A stretch of DNA of 64,000 nucleotides from Psychrobacillus sp032154225 (GTDB lineage: Bacteria; Bacillota; Bacilli; Bacillales_A; Planococcaceae): assembly GCF_032154225.1 (NCBI RefSeq), contig NZ_JALDYF010000012.1:1-64000 (forward strand). The letters are read 5' to 3'. Positions 8,341 to 17,456 of the stretch are shown piece after piece. Positions within the stretch are counted from its first letter, which is position 1. Each line of letters opens with the position of its first letter. Under the pieces are notes generated by a model. It was not told the DNA's origin, searched no databases, and worked only from the letters and a program-made list of their open reading frames with translations. The position numbers and the translations under genes are program-made.

Positions 8341-9993
8341 TTACTTAAAGTCAACGTTAGTTAATTTGTCAGATCCAGTTGGATGTGGTAAGAAACCAGT
8401 AATATCCGCTTTACCTGCAAGTAATGGAGTTGAGTGAGCAAGTGGTACCCAAGGTGCATCTGCATGTACGATTTCTTGAGCTTGCTTATACAATTCATTA
8501 CGCTTATCTTCGTCAACTTCTGTTTGTGCTTCGATTAGGATTTTGTGTAAGTCTTTGTTGTCATAATATGTGTAGTTATTACTTCCGATATTATCTCCGT
8601 CAAGTAATACGTAGATGAAGTTATCTGCATCTCCGTTATCACCTGTCCAACCTAACATAAATGCATCTGCTTCTCCGTTTTTAGCTTTTTCTAAATAAGT
8701 AGCCCACTCGTAAGAAACGATTTTTGCTTTAATACCAACATCTGCTAAGTTCTTTTGAATAACTTCTGCAACTTTTGTTCCATCTGGCATATATGGACGT
8801 GGAACTGGCATTGCCCATAGTTCCATTTCAAAGCCATCTGCAAGTCCTGCTTCAGCTAACAGTTCTTTTGCTTTTTCAGGGTTATATTCATAACCTGGAA
8901 TATCATCATTGTAACCACTGATTGCTGGTGGCATCGGATTTTTCGCCATTTCAGCGCGTCCTTCGAAGAAAGCATCAATGATAGATTGTTTGTCAATTGC
9001 ATAATTCATCGCTTGACGTACTTTTACATTGTCGAACGGAGGACGAGTAACTGTTAAACCAAGGTATCCAACGTTCATAGATGGACGTTCAAATAATTGT
9101 AAGCTTGACTCTCCTTCTACTGTTACACCATCGGCAGGGTTAACACCGTCTGCTAAATCAATTTCGCCAGTAAGTAATGCATTTAAACGAGCTGAGTTAT
9201 CCGGAATCGCACGGAAAACGATTTTATCAAGTTTTGGAAGACCATCAACCCAATAACCGTCGAACTTTTCAATAGTGATTGAATCATTACGTTTCCATTC
9301 TACAAATTTGAATGGTCCAGTACCTACTGGATTATCACTAAATTTATCGCCAGCTGCTTCAAATGCAGTTGGACTCGCGATTCCAAATGGACTCATAGCG
9401 ATATTTTTTAAGAAAGGTGCTTGTGCGCGTTTTAATGTGATAACAACTTTGTTATCTCCATCTGCAGTAACAGATGAGATTACATGACCTTCATCGTCTT
9501 TAAATCCACCAAACATAGAAGCATAGTACGGGAATTTATCTTCCGACCCATTTGCCCAACGTTCGAAGTTTTTCACAACAGCTTCTGCATTTAAGTCTGT
9601 ACCGTCGTGGAATTTAACCCCTTCTTGAAGGGTAAATGTGTAAGTAAGACCATCTTCAGATGCTGCCCACTCTTTCGCTAAACCTGGGTTAATCGTTGTA
9701 TCTTGTTCACCAAAGTTTAATAAAGTTTCAAAAAGGTTTTGTGTAACTTTGAATGACTCGCCATCTGTTGAAGCGATAGGATCTAGGAATACTGAGTCCC
9801 CTCCTCGACCGAAGATAAGAACTTTCTCTTCTCCTTGTTCTGTTGCTCCTTCAGTTGTAGTTCCTTCTGTTTCTTTATCTGTGCCTGATTCTTTTTCTCC
9901 GCCTGTTTCCTTCTCAGAAGAACATGCAGCTAGGACTACAGTTAAAGCTACTAACATCATTAATAAAAATGACCATATTTTCTTTTTCCCCAA
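8341..9993 (-). CDS. appA: Peptide ABC transporter substrate-binding lipoprotein (AppA/DppE type)
   Basis: SBP_bac_5 family protein of 550 residues. It has a lipoprotein signal peptide with lipobox LAAC (cysteine near residue 24), then a Glu/Thr-rich linker and the peptide-binding domain with the family motif FHDGTDLNAEAVVKNFER. It is anchored on the outer membrane face and delivers peptides to AppBC. I chose TTG 9993, which has GGAGGG 7 bases upstream and gives a normal signal peptide; the open frame continues to 10023 but that start lacks a ribosome site. Middle gene of the operon. Confidence 0.9.
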   Translation of the reverse strand: MGKKKIWSFLLMMLVALTVVLAACSSEKETGGEKESGTDKETEGTTTEGATEQGEEKVLIFGRGGDSVFLDPIASTDGESFKVTQNLFETLLNFGEQDTTINPGLAKEWAASEDGLTYTFTLQEGVKFHDGTDLNAEAVVKNFERWANGSEDKFPYYASMFGGFKDDEGHVISSVTADGDNKVVITLKRAQAPFLKNIAMSPFGIASPTAFEAAGDKFSDNPVGTGPFKFVEWKRNDSITIEKFDGYWVDGLPKLDKIVFRAIPDNSARLNALLTGEIDLADGVNPADGVTVEGESSLQLFERPSMNVGYLGLTVTRPPFDNVKVRQAMNYAIDKQSIIDAFFEGRAEMAKNPMPPAISGYNDDIPGYEYNPEKAKELLAEAGLADGFEMELWAMPVPRPYMPDGTKVAEVIQKNLADVGIKAKIVSYEWATYLEKAKNGEADAFMLGWTGDNGDADNFIYVLLDGDNIGSNNYTYYDNKDLHKILIEAQTEVDEDKRNELYKQAQEIVHADAPWVPLAHSTPLLAGKADITGFLPHPTGSDKLTNVDFK

Positions 9994-10019
9994 ATTGACC
10001 CCTCCAAAATTATTTATTA

Positions 10020-11003
10020 TCAATGCTGCACTTGCTCATTATATAAATGGCAGGCAACAAAATGACCAGGTTTTACTTCTTCAAGCTTTGGTACAATTGT
10101 TGTACAGCTATCCATTTTAAATGGACATCTTGTATGGAATGTACAACCAGTTGGTGGATTCGAAGGACTCGGAATATCTCCTTCTAATATAATTTGTTCC
10201 CTCCTAAACTCTGGGTCAGGAACTGGTACAGCCGACAGTAATGCTTTTGTATATGGATGAAGTGGCTCTGCATAGAGAGACTCACTAGTTGATAGCTCAA
10301 CCATTTTTCCTAAATACATAACACCAACACGATCACTAATATGTCGAACAACTCCAAGATCATGTGCGATGAAAATGTAGGTAAGCTTTAACTCTTTCTG
10401 TAAATCTTGCATAAGATTCAGAACTTGTGCTTGAATTGAAACGTCTAATGCAGACACTGGTTCGTCCGCTATAATTAGCTTTGGATTCGTCATCAATGCT
10501 CGGGCAATGCCAATACGTTGACGTTGCCCCCCACTAAATTGATGTGGATATCTTTTTGCATGATAGCTGCTTAAACCAACAATCTCCAAAAACTCATGTA
10601 CTTTCTTTTTACGACTTTTCGCATCACCTATGTTATGCACGATAAGAGGTTCTGTTAAAATTTTCTCTATTGTATGTCGTGGATTTAAAGATGCATATGG
10701 ATCTTGAAAAACCATTTGAATTTCTCTTCTAGCTTTTCGCATTTCTGCTTTAGAAATATCCGTTAACTCTTTTCCATCAAAATATACTTTTCCTTCTGTT
10801 GGCTCTAGTAATCTCATAAGCATTCGACCAGTAGTAGATTTCCCACAGCCAGACTCGCCTACAATACCAAGTGTTTCTCCTTCATTAACGAAAAAGGAAA
10901 CGTCATCTACTGCTTTCACATAACCACTTTGTCTTCCTAGTAAGCCTTTATGAATTGGAAAGTACTTTTTTAAACCTTCAACTTTCAACAGCGGCTCTGT
11001 CAT
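10020..11003 (-). CDS. appF: Oligopeptide ABC transporter ATPase AppF/DppF type
   Basis: ABC ATPase of 327 residues. Walker A GESGCGKST is near residue 46, the Q-loop follows, then signature SGGQRQR and Walker B LIIADEP, with the oligopeptide-ATPase C-terminal domain containing CPF and three further cysteines that may hold an iron-sulfur cluster or metal, as in other DppF/OppF proteins. AAAGGAGGT precedes the ATG at 11003. It overlaps the end of appD by 26 bases, so translation is coupled. It works as a heterodimer with AppD. Confidence 0.92.
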   Translation of the reverse strand: MTEPLLKVEGLKKYFPIHKGLLGRQSGYVKAVDDVSFFVNEGETLGIVGESGCGKSTTGRMLMRLLEPTEGKVYFDGKELTDISKAEMRKARREIQMVFQDPYASLNPRHTIEKILTEPLIVHNIGDAKSRKKKVHEFLEIVGLSSYHAKRYPHQFSGGQRQRIGIARALMTNPKLIIADEPVSALDVSIQAQVLNLMQDLQKELKLTYIFIAHDLGVVRHISDRVGVMYLGKMVELSTSESLYAEPLHPYTKALLSAVPVPDPEFRREQIILEGDIPSPSNPPTGCTFHTRCPFKMDSCTTIVPKLEEVKPGHFVACHLYNEQVQH

Positions 11004-11997
11004 GAGTTGTTACCTCCTTTTCATCGTATAAGAAACATCTTGTTTGATGACCTTTGGATGTTTGATATAATGGAGGATTTTCCTCAGTACATCGACCAAA
11101 TGCGGATTCGCAACGAGCTGCAAATCGACATCCTAGTTTTATCGTTCCAGGTTTAGGTACACTTCCTTGGATGGAGTATAGACGCTGCTTTTTATAACGC
11201 ATATCTGGTACGGATGCGATTAACCCTTTTGTATAAGGATGTTCGGGATTATTGAAAATCGTTTCTACAGTACCTTCCTCAACCACTTTACCGGCGTACA
11301 TTACAACAACTCGTTCACAAGTTTCAGCAACAACCCCTAAATCATGTGTGATTAAAAGAACCGCTGTATTTAAACGTTCATTAAGTTCTCGCATTAGTTT
11401 TAATATTTGTGCTTGAATCGTTACATCTAGCGCAGTTGTTGGTTCATCTGCTATCAACACTTGAGGTTCACATACTAGTGCCATTGCAATCATGACACGC
11501 TGTCTCATACCTCCAGAGAGCTGGTGCGGATATTCCTTCATCAATTCCTCTGCTCTTGGCAATCCGACTAACTTCATCATTTCTACCGCTCTTGCATGTG
11601 CTTGTTTTTTGCTCCAGTCTTTTTTATGTAATGTAACCGCTTCGGTAAGTTGATTTCCTATTGTGAATAAAGGATTCAATGATGTCATCGGTTCTTGAAA
11701 TATCATTGCTACATCGTTACCACGAACTTTACGCATTTCTCTTTCGGAAAGCTTCGTCAAATCTTTTCCTTTGAATAAAATTTGACCATTTGTAATTTTG
11801 CCAGGTGGACTAGGAACGAGTCCCATAATCGAAAGTGACGTAACACTTTTACCGCAACCCGACTCCCCTACAATACCTAGTATTTCGCCTTCTTTAATAT
11901 TAAAGTCAACATAATCAACGGATGCTATAACTCCATCATCTGTGAAAAAAGAAGTTTGAAGGTCTTTGACTTCCAAAATTACTTTACGCTCTGTCAT
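10978..11997 (-). CDS. appD: Oligopeptide ABC transporter ATPase AppD/DppD type
   Basis: ABC ATPase of 339 residues and the first gene of the peptide-import operon. Walker A is GESGCGKS, signature SGGMRQR, Walker B VLIADEP, followed by the oligo_HPY C-terminal domain with CRFAARC. ATG 11997 has AGAGGGGG six bases before it; the upstream extension to 12015 has no ribosome site. The order D, F, A, B, C equals the B. subtilis app operon and differs from dpp and opp, which is why app names are used; substrate range is not shown by sequence. Confidence 0.9.
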   Translation of the reverse strand: MTERKVILEVKDLQTSFFTDDGVIASVDYVDFNIKEGEILGIVGESGCGKSVTSLSIMGLVPSPPGKITNGQILFKGKDLTKLSEREMRKVRGNDVAMIFQEPMTSLNPLFTIGNQLTEAVTLHKKDWSKKQAHARAVEMMKLVGLPRAEELMKEYPHQLSGGMRQRVMIAMALVCEPQVLIADEPTTALDVTIQAQILKLMRELNERLNTAVLLITHDLGVVAETCERVVVMYAGKVVEEGTVETIFNNPEHPYTKGLIASVPDMRYKKQRLYSIQGSVPKPGTIKLGCRFAARCESAFGRCTEENPPLYQTSKGHQTRCFLYDEKEVTTHDRAAVES

Positions 11998-12190
11998 GTT
12001 GTTCCCCCTCTTCACAAAAATCTAAAAATTCTATTTTATTTGAATATTATATTAGTTATTTTACACAAGATTCGATTATTTGCAATACTTAAATAAAAAG
12101 GTCATACGTCTTTCATCATACATAGCATCCAATTTTTTCTGTATTTTCATGCAAGAATACAAGTTTCCATTCATCTCCTGTATATACTAA

Positions 12191-12228
12191 AAAAACGCTC
12201 TGATAGTCTAAAAATGACTAATAGAGCG
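12191..12228 (-). terminator. Terminator of ygaD
   Basis: CGCTCTGATAGTC and GACTAATAGAGCG pair around TAAAAAT; on the minus strand a seven-T run follows. Confidence 0.8.
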
Positions 12229-12235
12229 CTTTTCT

Positions 12236-13990
12236 TTAATTGTCTAATCCCAATTGTTGTACTTGAAATAATTTATGATATACACCTTTACTGTCCATTA
12301 ATTCTTTATGAGTTCCCATTTCAACAAGCTCTCCATGATCGATTACGAATATTTTATCCGCATGTGTAATCGTTGAAAGTCGATGAGCTACGATCATTGT
12401 TGTACGATTCGAAGCTAAACGTTCTAAAGAATCTTGGATTAACGCTTCACTCTCTAAATCTAATGCGGAGGTTGCTTCATCTAGAACTAAAACAGTCGGA
12501 TTTTTCAAAAATACTCGTGCAATTGCAACACGCTGTTTTTGACCACCAGAAAGTTTCACTCCTCTTTCTCCAACCTTTGTATCGTATCCTTCCGGCAATT
12601 CCATTATAAATTCATGCGCATTAGCTGCTTTTGCTGCTGCAATTACTTCTTCATCAGTAGCATCCGGATTTCCCATTAATATATTCGATTTCACTGAATC
12701 ACTAAACAAAATATTATCTTGTAAAACTAAACCAATATGGCTTCTTAATGATTCTATTGTTAAATCCCGTATATCTTTTCCATCAATTAACACACTGCCA
12801 CTTGTTACATCATAAAACCTTGGTATCAAGCTAATGATTGTGGATTTCCCTCCACCACTCATCCCAACAAATGCAACCGTTTCTCCTGCGTTTACTTCAA
12901 AATCTATTTGATTAAGTATCGTATTTCCATCTTTTTCGTATTGGAATGAAACATTCGAAAAAGTAATTTTTCCAGTTGCATGCTCTAATTTTTCTGCCCC
13001 ATCTTTATCAACAATATCATATTTTTCATCCATTAATTCGAATACGCGGTCCATAGATGCAAACGATTGCGTTAGCGTTGTAGATGAATTAACTAAACGT
13101 CTTAAAGGACTGTATAAGCGTTCGATATATGCGATGAATGCTGCCATAGTACCGACGGATAATCTTCCATTAACCGCTTCATATCCTGCATAAGCAATAA
13201 CTAATAATGGAGCGATATCTGTAATTGTATTAACAACTGCAAATGCTTTAGCATTCCAAACAGTTTGATCGATAGCTTTGTCTAAAAATTCTTCATTGGC
13301 ATCGTTAAATAATTTTTGTTCATGCTTTTCTAATGTAAATGTCTTTATAATACTCATGCCTTGTACACGTTCATGTAAATAACTTTGTACACCAGCTAAT
13401 GCTTGCGATCTTTTTTTCGTTAAATCACGAAGCTTGCCGAAAAAGTATTTCACACTAAAAGCATAAAAAGGAAAAGCGATTAATGTTACGAGCGTTAGTT
13501 TAACGTTCATCGTCAGCATAATACCGATTGCAATTAGTATCGTTGCTAAATCTAACCAAACATTCATAAGTCCAATCATGACAAAGTTTTTCGTCTGCTC
13601 GACATCATTAATCACTCTGGAAATAACTTCTCCAGCTCGTGTATTTGAATAATATTTTAAGCTTAGCTTTTGTAGATGCATGTAAAGCTTTTCACGAATA
13701 TCATACAATATTTTATTGCTTACTAATTGTGCTAAATATTGTCTGTAATACTCAATTGGTGGGCGCATAATCAAAAAGATTAATGCAGTTCCTCCAAGCC
13801 AATAAAATAATTGCTTTATCTTTTCATCCGACGTTAAATCAGGTGCTCCTATAATGTCGTCAATGACTATTTTAATAAGGAGTGGTATGAATAAAGGAAT
13901 GGCGAATTTAATAATACCAATGATAAGTGTTAAAAATATTTGAAAATTGTACGGTTTAACAAATTGCATATATCGTTTCATCGAGCCCAT
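12236..13990 (-). CDS. ygaD: ABC exporter with fused membrane and ATPase domains (YgaD type)
   Basis: MsbA/BmrA-like half-exporter of 584 residues. Six transmembrane helices span about residues 15-310 and the nucleotide-binding domain about 340-580, with Walker A GMSGGGKST, signature LSGGQKQR, Walker B VLVLDEATSALD and H-loop AHRLST. It should work as a homodimer exporting lipids or drugs; the substrate is unknown. ATG 13990 has AAAGGAAG seven bases upstream and gives the usual short N-terminus; an earlier start at 14008 is less likely. Neighbouring genes match ygaD in B. subtilis. Confidence 0.9.
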   Translation of the reverse strand: MGSMKRYMQFVKPYNFQIFLTLIIGIIKFAIPLFIPLLIKIVIDDIIGAPDLTSDEKIKQLFYWLGGTALIFLIMRPPIEYYRQYLAQLVSNKILYDIREKLYMHLQKLSLKYYSNTRAGEVISRVINDVEQTKNFVMIGLMNVWLDLATILIAIGIMLTMNVKLTLVTLIAFPFYAFSVKYFFGKLRDLTKKRSQALAGVQSYLHERVQGMSIIKTFTLEKHEQKLFNDANEEFLDKAIDQTVWNAKAFAVVNTITDIAPLLVIAYAGYEAVNGRLSVGTMAAFIAYIERLYSPLRRLVNSSTTLTQSFASMDRVFELMDEKYDIVDKDGAEKLEHATGKITFSNVSFQYEKDGNTILNQIDFEVNAGETVAFVGMSGGGKSTIISLIPRFYDVTSGSVLIDGKDIRDLTIESLRSHIGLVLQDNILFSDSVKSNILMGNPDATDEEVIAAAKAANAHEFIMELPEGYDTKVGERGVKLSGGQKQRVAIARVFLKNPTVLVLDEATSALDLESEALIQDSLERLASNRTTMIVAHRLSTITHADKIFVIDHGELVEMGTHKELMDSKGVYHKLFQVQQLGLDN

Positions 13991-14576
13991 TGAATTACTT
14001 CCTTTCAAAATAAGAAAAGCGCAAGCGCTTTTAAGTACATATTCACCTTACTTAGTTGTTTTCCAAAGCTTACCGCTACGCCTTTCTGCGGGCGTAGCAT
14101 TTTGCCTCCTCGTCGCGCAAAAAAACAAGTACTCCTGCGGTTACTCGTCGCAAAGCCAGTATCTTTCCTGCGGGGTCAAAATGACATCGCTTTCCCGCTG
14201 GAGTCGAGCGGACGCTTTTCCAAACAATACAAATAACAGAATGTCTCGAAAGAATTAACACCATCTTAAGAAAAGTGCTATGTAACATTATTATCAATAG
14301 TCTTCATTCAAGTCAAAGTAATTAAACTTTTTCACTTATGCTTTCTATATAGAATCAGCCACTCTTTTAAATCAGTGAATAGAATGAACAATGATCCCAT
14401 CTTTTTAAGCGGAATGGATGGAGTGAAAAGCGGCGACTCTGACGGGAACAGGGGATGTTTTTTACACCGAAAGCGAAGTGGCAGGCGCACCGATCAGAAG
14501 ACCCTGAACTGAGCGAAGCGAAGGAAGCGGCTGAAGCGTCCGCTTGAACCCGAATCCATTACCTTTCTCCCCTACT
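13991..14576. repeat. Gene-free region with two GC-rich intergenic repeat elements
   Basis: About 590 bases with no credible gene. A perfect AAAAGCGC/GCGCTTTT palindrome lies near 14014-14033. The first GC-rich element (about 14085-14225) contains blocks such as CCTGCGGG, CTCCTCGTCGCG and TTTCCCGCTGGAGTCG; the last block recurs exactly at 20962-20977. The second (about 14411-14560) has GGCGACTC, ACCCTGAACTGAGCGAA and GTCCGCTTGAACCC and shares its layout with an element at about 45050-45185. A frame open across the first element is a by-product of its base composition. Confidence 0.6.
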
Positions 14577-14608
14577 AGAAAAACCTGTTGCTACTTTCAA
14601 CAGGTTTT
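14577..14608 (-). terminator. Terminator of ygaC
   Basis: AAAACCTGTTG and CAACAGGTTTT pair over a 7-base loop; on the minus strand it ends in a T run. Confidence 0.85.
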
Positions 14609-14612
14609 CCCT

Positions 14613-15152
14613 CTACTCATTTAACTGTTTGTAAAATTGATAACGACTTGTCCAAGCTTCGATAAAATCAGGAGCAAATGGACCTCTCCTCTGCTTTATC
14701 CAAGTAATTAACTTTTCTAAATTTCTATTCAGAATACCATCAATCTCTTCAGGATAATTCATATCTTTTTTGTGCTGAGCATATTCATCTTCATCAAGAA
14801 TCGTATACGTCATGTCAGGAAAAACCTTTACATCCAAATCATAATCAATATACTTTAATCGTTGATTTTTATAGACGAATGGTGAACTCATGTTAATGTA
14901 ATAATATACACCATCTTCTCTTAGCATACAAATAATGTTGAACCAATGTTCTGCATGAAAATAACAAATGGAAGGCTCTCTTGTAACCCAGGTTCTACCG
15001 TCTGCTTCTGTTACTAGAGTTCGTTCATTTGCTGCAATGACAATATTTTTGGTCCCTTTTAAAACCATCGTTTCCTGCCAGACACGGTGGATGCGGCCAT
15101 TATGCTTGTAGCTGTGAATTTGAATTATTTCTCCTTCGGTTGGAATCGCCAT
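14613..15152 (-). CDS. ygaC: DUF402 nucleoside tri-/diphosphatase-like protein YgaC
   Basis: Protein of 179 residues matching the UPF0374/DUF402 family. Characterised family members hydrolyse nucleoside tri- and diphosphates with a metal ion. Family-typical blocks are GRIHRVWQET, RTWVTREP, YYYINMSSP and YIDYDLDVKVFPD, the last providing the acidic metal-binding residues. AAAGGTGG precedes the ATG. It lies between ygaD and the SASP gene on the same strand, as in the B. subtilis chromosome. It ends at its own terminator. Confidence 0.85.
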   Translation of the reverse strand: MAIPTEGEIIQIHSYKHNGRIHRVWQETMVLKGTKNIVIAANERTLVTEADGRTWVTREPSICYFHAEHWFNIICMLREDGVYYYINMSSPFVYKNQRLKYIDYDLDVKVFPDMTYTILDEDEYAQHKKDMNYPEEIDGILNRNLEKLITWIKQRRGPFAPDFIEAWTSRYQFYKQLNE

Positions 15153-15236
15153 GATCTAGCCACCTTTTCATCAAGCGCAAGATTAAATTTTTTTACTTAT
15201 TTTATTATTATAACCATTCGTATCGAAAAACTATAG

Positions 15237-15274
15237 TAAAAAAATCAGCGAAGGCAAAATGCCCTCGCTGATTT
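15237..15274 (-). terminator. Terminator of the SASP gene
   Basis: AAATCAGCGAAGGC and GCCCTCGCTGATTT pair over AAAAT; on the minus strand a T run follows. Confidence 0.9.
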
Positions 15275-15290
15275 CGGTGAATCCATGTAA

Positions 15291-15455
15291 TTATTTTGTT
15301 TCGTTAAAAGAACTATTTGCTTTCTGCCCACTCGCTTTTTGTTTTTTCAACTCTGCTTGTTGGTTTTGTTCTTTTACTTTTTGAATATCAGTTTCCGTAG
15401 CAAACTCTTGGTTTTGGTTTGGCTGGTTTGGTTGTTTACTGTTATTCTTTTTCAT
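15291..15455 (-). CDS. Gamma-type small acid-soluble spore protein (SspE-like)
   Basis: Protein of 54 residues, Asn/Gln/Lys rich, with the gamma-SASP block FATETDIQKVKEQNQQAE (family form FASETNAQQVRKQNQQS). Gamma SASPs are amino-acid stores in the forespore, degraded at germination by the Gpr protease. Only one such block is present, whereas B. subtilis SspE has a duplicated unit, so this is a short single-repeat form. ATG 15455 has GGAGGTG six bases upstream. A sigma-G-like promoter lies just before it. Confidence 0.85.
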   Translation of the reverse strand: MKKNNSKQPNQPNQNQEFATETDIQKVKEQNQQAELKKQKASGQKANSSFNETK

Positions 15456-15477
15456 GGATTTCACCTCCGTACACATA

Positions 15478-15507
15478 TATCATGTGCACCTTTCGCAGTT
15501 CTATTCA
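15478..15507 (-). promoter_or_regulatory. Sigma-G-like promoter of the SASP gene
   Basis: On the minus strand TGAATA (15502-15507), a 17-base spacer and CATGATA (15478-15484) match the forespore sigma-F/G pattern TGMATA-17/18-CATACTA. The ribosome site follows about 11 bases below the -10. Confidence 0.75.
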
Positions 15508-15517
15508 TATTATTTTT

Positions 15518-16264
15518 TTACATTTTAATCGATCTTCCACCATCTACGATAATCGTTTGCCCACGTATCATCGTAGCATCGTCAGAAAGTAAAAACATCG
15601 CTGTTTTCACCATATCTTCTATTTCAACCATTCTTCCTGCTGGAGTATTTACACGGGCATCTTCTAAAAGCTCTTCTCGATTTGGAAAATGCTTCAATGC
15701 ATCTGTGTCTAATGCTCCTCCGGAAACTGTGTTTACGGTAATCCCTTTTTCAGCAAGCTCTACGGCTAAATATCGTGTAAGGGATTCAATCGCCGCTTTC
15801 GATACGCCCACAGTTGTGTAGTTCTCCAAATAACGAATAGAGCCTAACGAGCTAACACCAAGAATTTTCCCGCCACGGTCCATTAACTTCGCAGCTTCTT
15901 GTGCTCCAAATAGCATTCCTTTCGCATTAATATTCATTGTCCAATCCCAATGCGATTCTTCCAGCTCCATGATTGGACGCAACACTCCAGAAGCAGCATT
16001 GCTTACAAAAATATCTAAGCGTCCAAATTCTTCTTTAATCGTTTGGAACATTGCACGTAATTTTTCTACATCTCCAACATTAGCACGGACGAGTAAGGCT
16101 TTCTGACCTAGCGCTTCTATTTCTTGAACGGTTTCGAGTGCTGCCGTTTTACTTCTAGCATAGTTTACAACGATATCATATCCATTTTTCGCAAGTTCAA
16201 TTGCGATTGCCTTCCCTAAACCTCTACTGCTTCCTGTTACTAAAGCTACTTTGTTTGTCGTCAT
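15518..16264 (-). CDS. fabL: Enoyl-[acyl-carrier-protein] reductase III FabL
   Basis: Short-chain dehydrogenase of 248 residues closely resembling B. subtilis FabL (YgaA). It has the NADPH-binding TGSSRGLG near residue 10 and the catalytic YTTVGVSK (Tyr-x6-Lys). Diagnostic FabL blocks are NAASGVLRP, SSLGSIRYLENYTTVG and DTDALKHFPNRE. It reduces enoyl-ACP in fatty acid elongation and is one of the triclosan-tolerant forms. It starts 3 bases after mutY, so both are probably one transcript. Confidence 0.93.
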   Translation of the reverse strand: MTTNKVALVTGSSRGLGKAIAIELAKNGYDIVVNYARSKTAALETVQEIEALGQKALLVRANVGDVEKLRAMFQTIKEEFGRLDIFVSNAASGVLRPIMELEESHWDWTMNINAKGMLFGAQEAAKLMDRGGKILGVSSLGSIRYLENYTTVGVSKAAIESLTRYLAVELAEKGITVNTVSGGALDTDALKHFPNREELLEDARVNTPAGRMVEIEDMVKTAMFLLSDDATMIRGQTIIVDGGRSIKM

Positions 16265-16267
16265 TGT

Positions 16268-17332
16268 CTACAAATTCCTTTCCTTCCATGCGCTCCAAAT
16301 TTTCAATACTGGAACTGGCATTGGTTGATTATTTATTTCTTCTATTGTAAACCATTTACAAGTAGATGGAAGTTCCATTTCTGTTTCTAACTGCGCTTCG
16401 AAACTTTCCATTTCCCATACTAAATGAGAAAAAATATGCTTGAAAGCCGCTAGCTCTTCCCCTATTTTTACATTTACTTTATAGTCATTCGCAATTATTT
16501 TTTCTATTGAGTAATTTTTTGTTGGAAGCTCCACCATTGGAAACTGCCATAAACTCGCCAGTAACCCTTTTGAAGATCGTTTTTCCAATAATACTTTCCC
16601 ATCAGCCGATTGGATGACAACTGATTTTACTTTATGTATTTTCGTTTTTTTAATAATCGTTTTAACTGGTAGTTCTTCTTGCTTCCCTTCAAAAAAAGCA
16701 GTGCAATATTCTCTGACAGGACAAAGTAAACACTTAGGTTTCGTCGGAGTACATATAACTGCTCCTAGCTCCATTAATCCTTGGTTAAAGGCAGATGGAT
16801 TTTCTTCATCTATTAATTCCATCACTGCTTCTTCGAATATTTTTTTCGTTTTTGGCTTGGCAATATCTTCATGTATCAATAAAAGACGGGAAAGCACACG
16901 CATCACATTTCCATCCACTGCATGCTCCGGTACACCATAAGCAATGCTAAGAACTGCTCCAGCTGTATATGGACCAACACCTTTTAGCTTAGAAATTTCT
17001 TTTCTTGTAGAAGGAACAACACTTTCGTAAGTTTCGACAACTTCCTTTACGCCTGCTTGTAAATTTCTTGCACGCGAATAATAGCCTAATCCTTCCCACT
17101 GTTTCAGTAATTCTTCTTCTGGTGCATTCGCTAAAGATGCTAATGATGGATATTTCATAATAAATCTTTCATAATAAGGTATGACAGTATCTACTTTTGT
17201 TTGTTGAAGCATTACTTCTGAAACCCAAATTTTATATGGATCCGTCGTTTTTCTCCAAGGTAGATCACGCTTTTCTTCTTCAAACCAAGAAACTAAAGCA
17301 GTTCTTATTTGTTGTTTATATAAATTATCCAA
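16268..17332 (-). CDS. mutY: A/G-specific adenine DNA glycosylase MutY
   Basis: Base-excision repair enzyme of 354 residues that removes adenine opposite 8-oxoguanine. The helix-hairpin-helix domain carries the catalytic Glu in WVSEVMLQQT and Asp in HAVDGNVMR. The iron-sulfur cluster cysteines follow as C-x6-C-x2-C-x5-C, and a C-terminal NUDIX-like domain recognises 8-oxoG. I prefer TTG 17332 because AAGGAAGG lies eight bases upstream; an ATG ten codons earlier at 17362 has no ribosome site. Divergent from yfhP. Confidence 0.93.
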   Translation of the reverse strand: MDNLYKQQIRTALVSWFEEEKRDLPWRKTTDPYKIWVSEVMLQQTKVDTVIPYYERFIMKYPSLASLANAPEEELLKQWEGLGYYSRARNLQAGVKEVVETYESVVPSTRKEISKLKGVGPYTAGAVLSIAYGVPEHAVDGNVMRVLSRLLLIHEDIAKPKTKKIFEEAVMELIDEENPSAFNQGLMELGAVICTPTKPKCLLCPVREYCTAFFEGKQEELPVKTIIKKTKIHKVKSVVIQSADGKVLLEKRSSKGLLASLWQFPMVELPTKNYSIEKIIANDYKVNVKIGEELAAFKHIFSHLVWEMESFEAQLETEMELPSTCKWFTIEEINNQPMPVPVLKIWSAWKERNL

Positions 17333-17456
17333 TGTAAAATCCTTCCTTGCGATTATTGTCATAAATAATCGACTATATATTAATAAGTTCTTTGTTATTT
17401 CGCTAAATTTATCTTATGATAAAACTAACTTGTAGCCCAAAAGGAGCTGAATTAGC

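Noticed and set aside
12016..12030. CodY-binding site before appD
   Set aside because: The minus-strand sequence AATTTTTAGATTTTT matches the consensus at 11 of 15 positions, which is expected by chance in such AT-rich DNA.
14076..14297. Open reading frame of 73 codons within the GC-rich element
   Set aside because: It overlaps the repeat element, has no ribosome site and reads low-complexity Arg/Ala-rich sequence; the frame is a by-product of the GC content.
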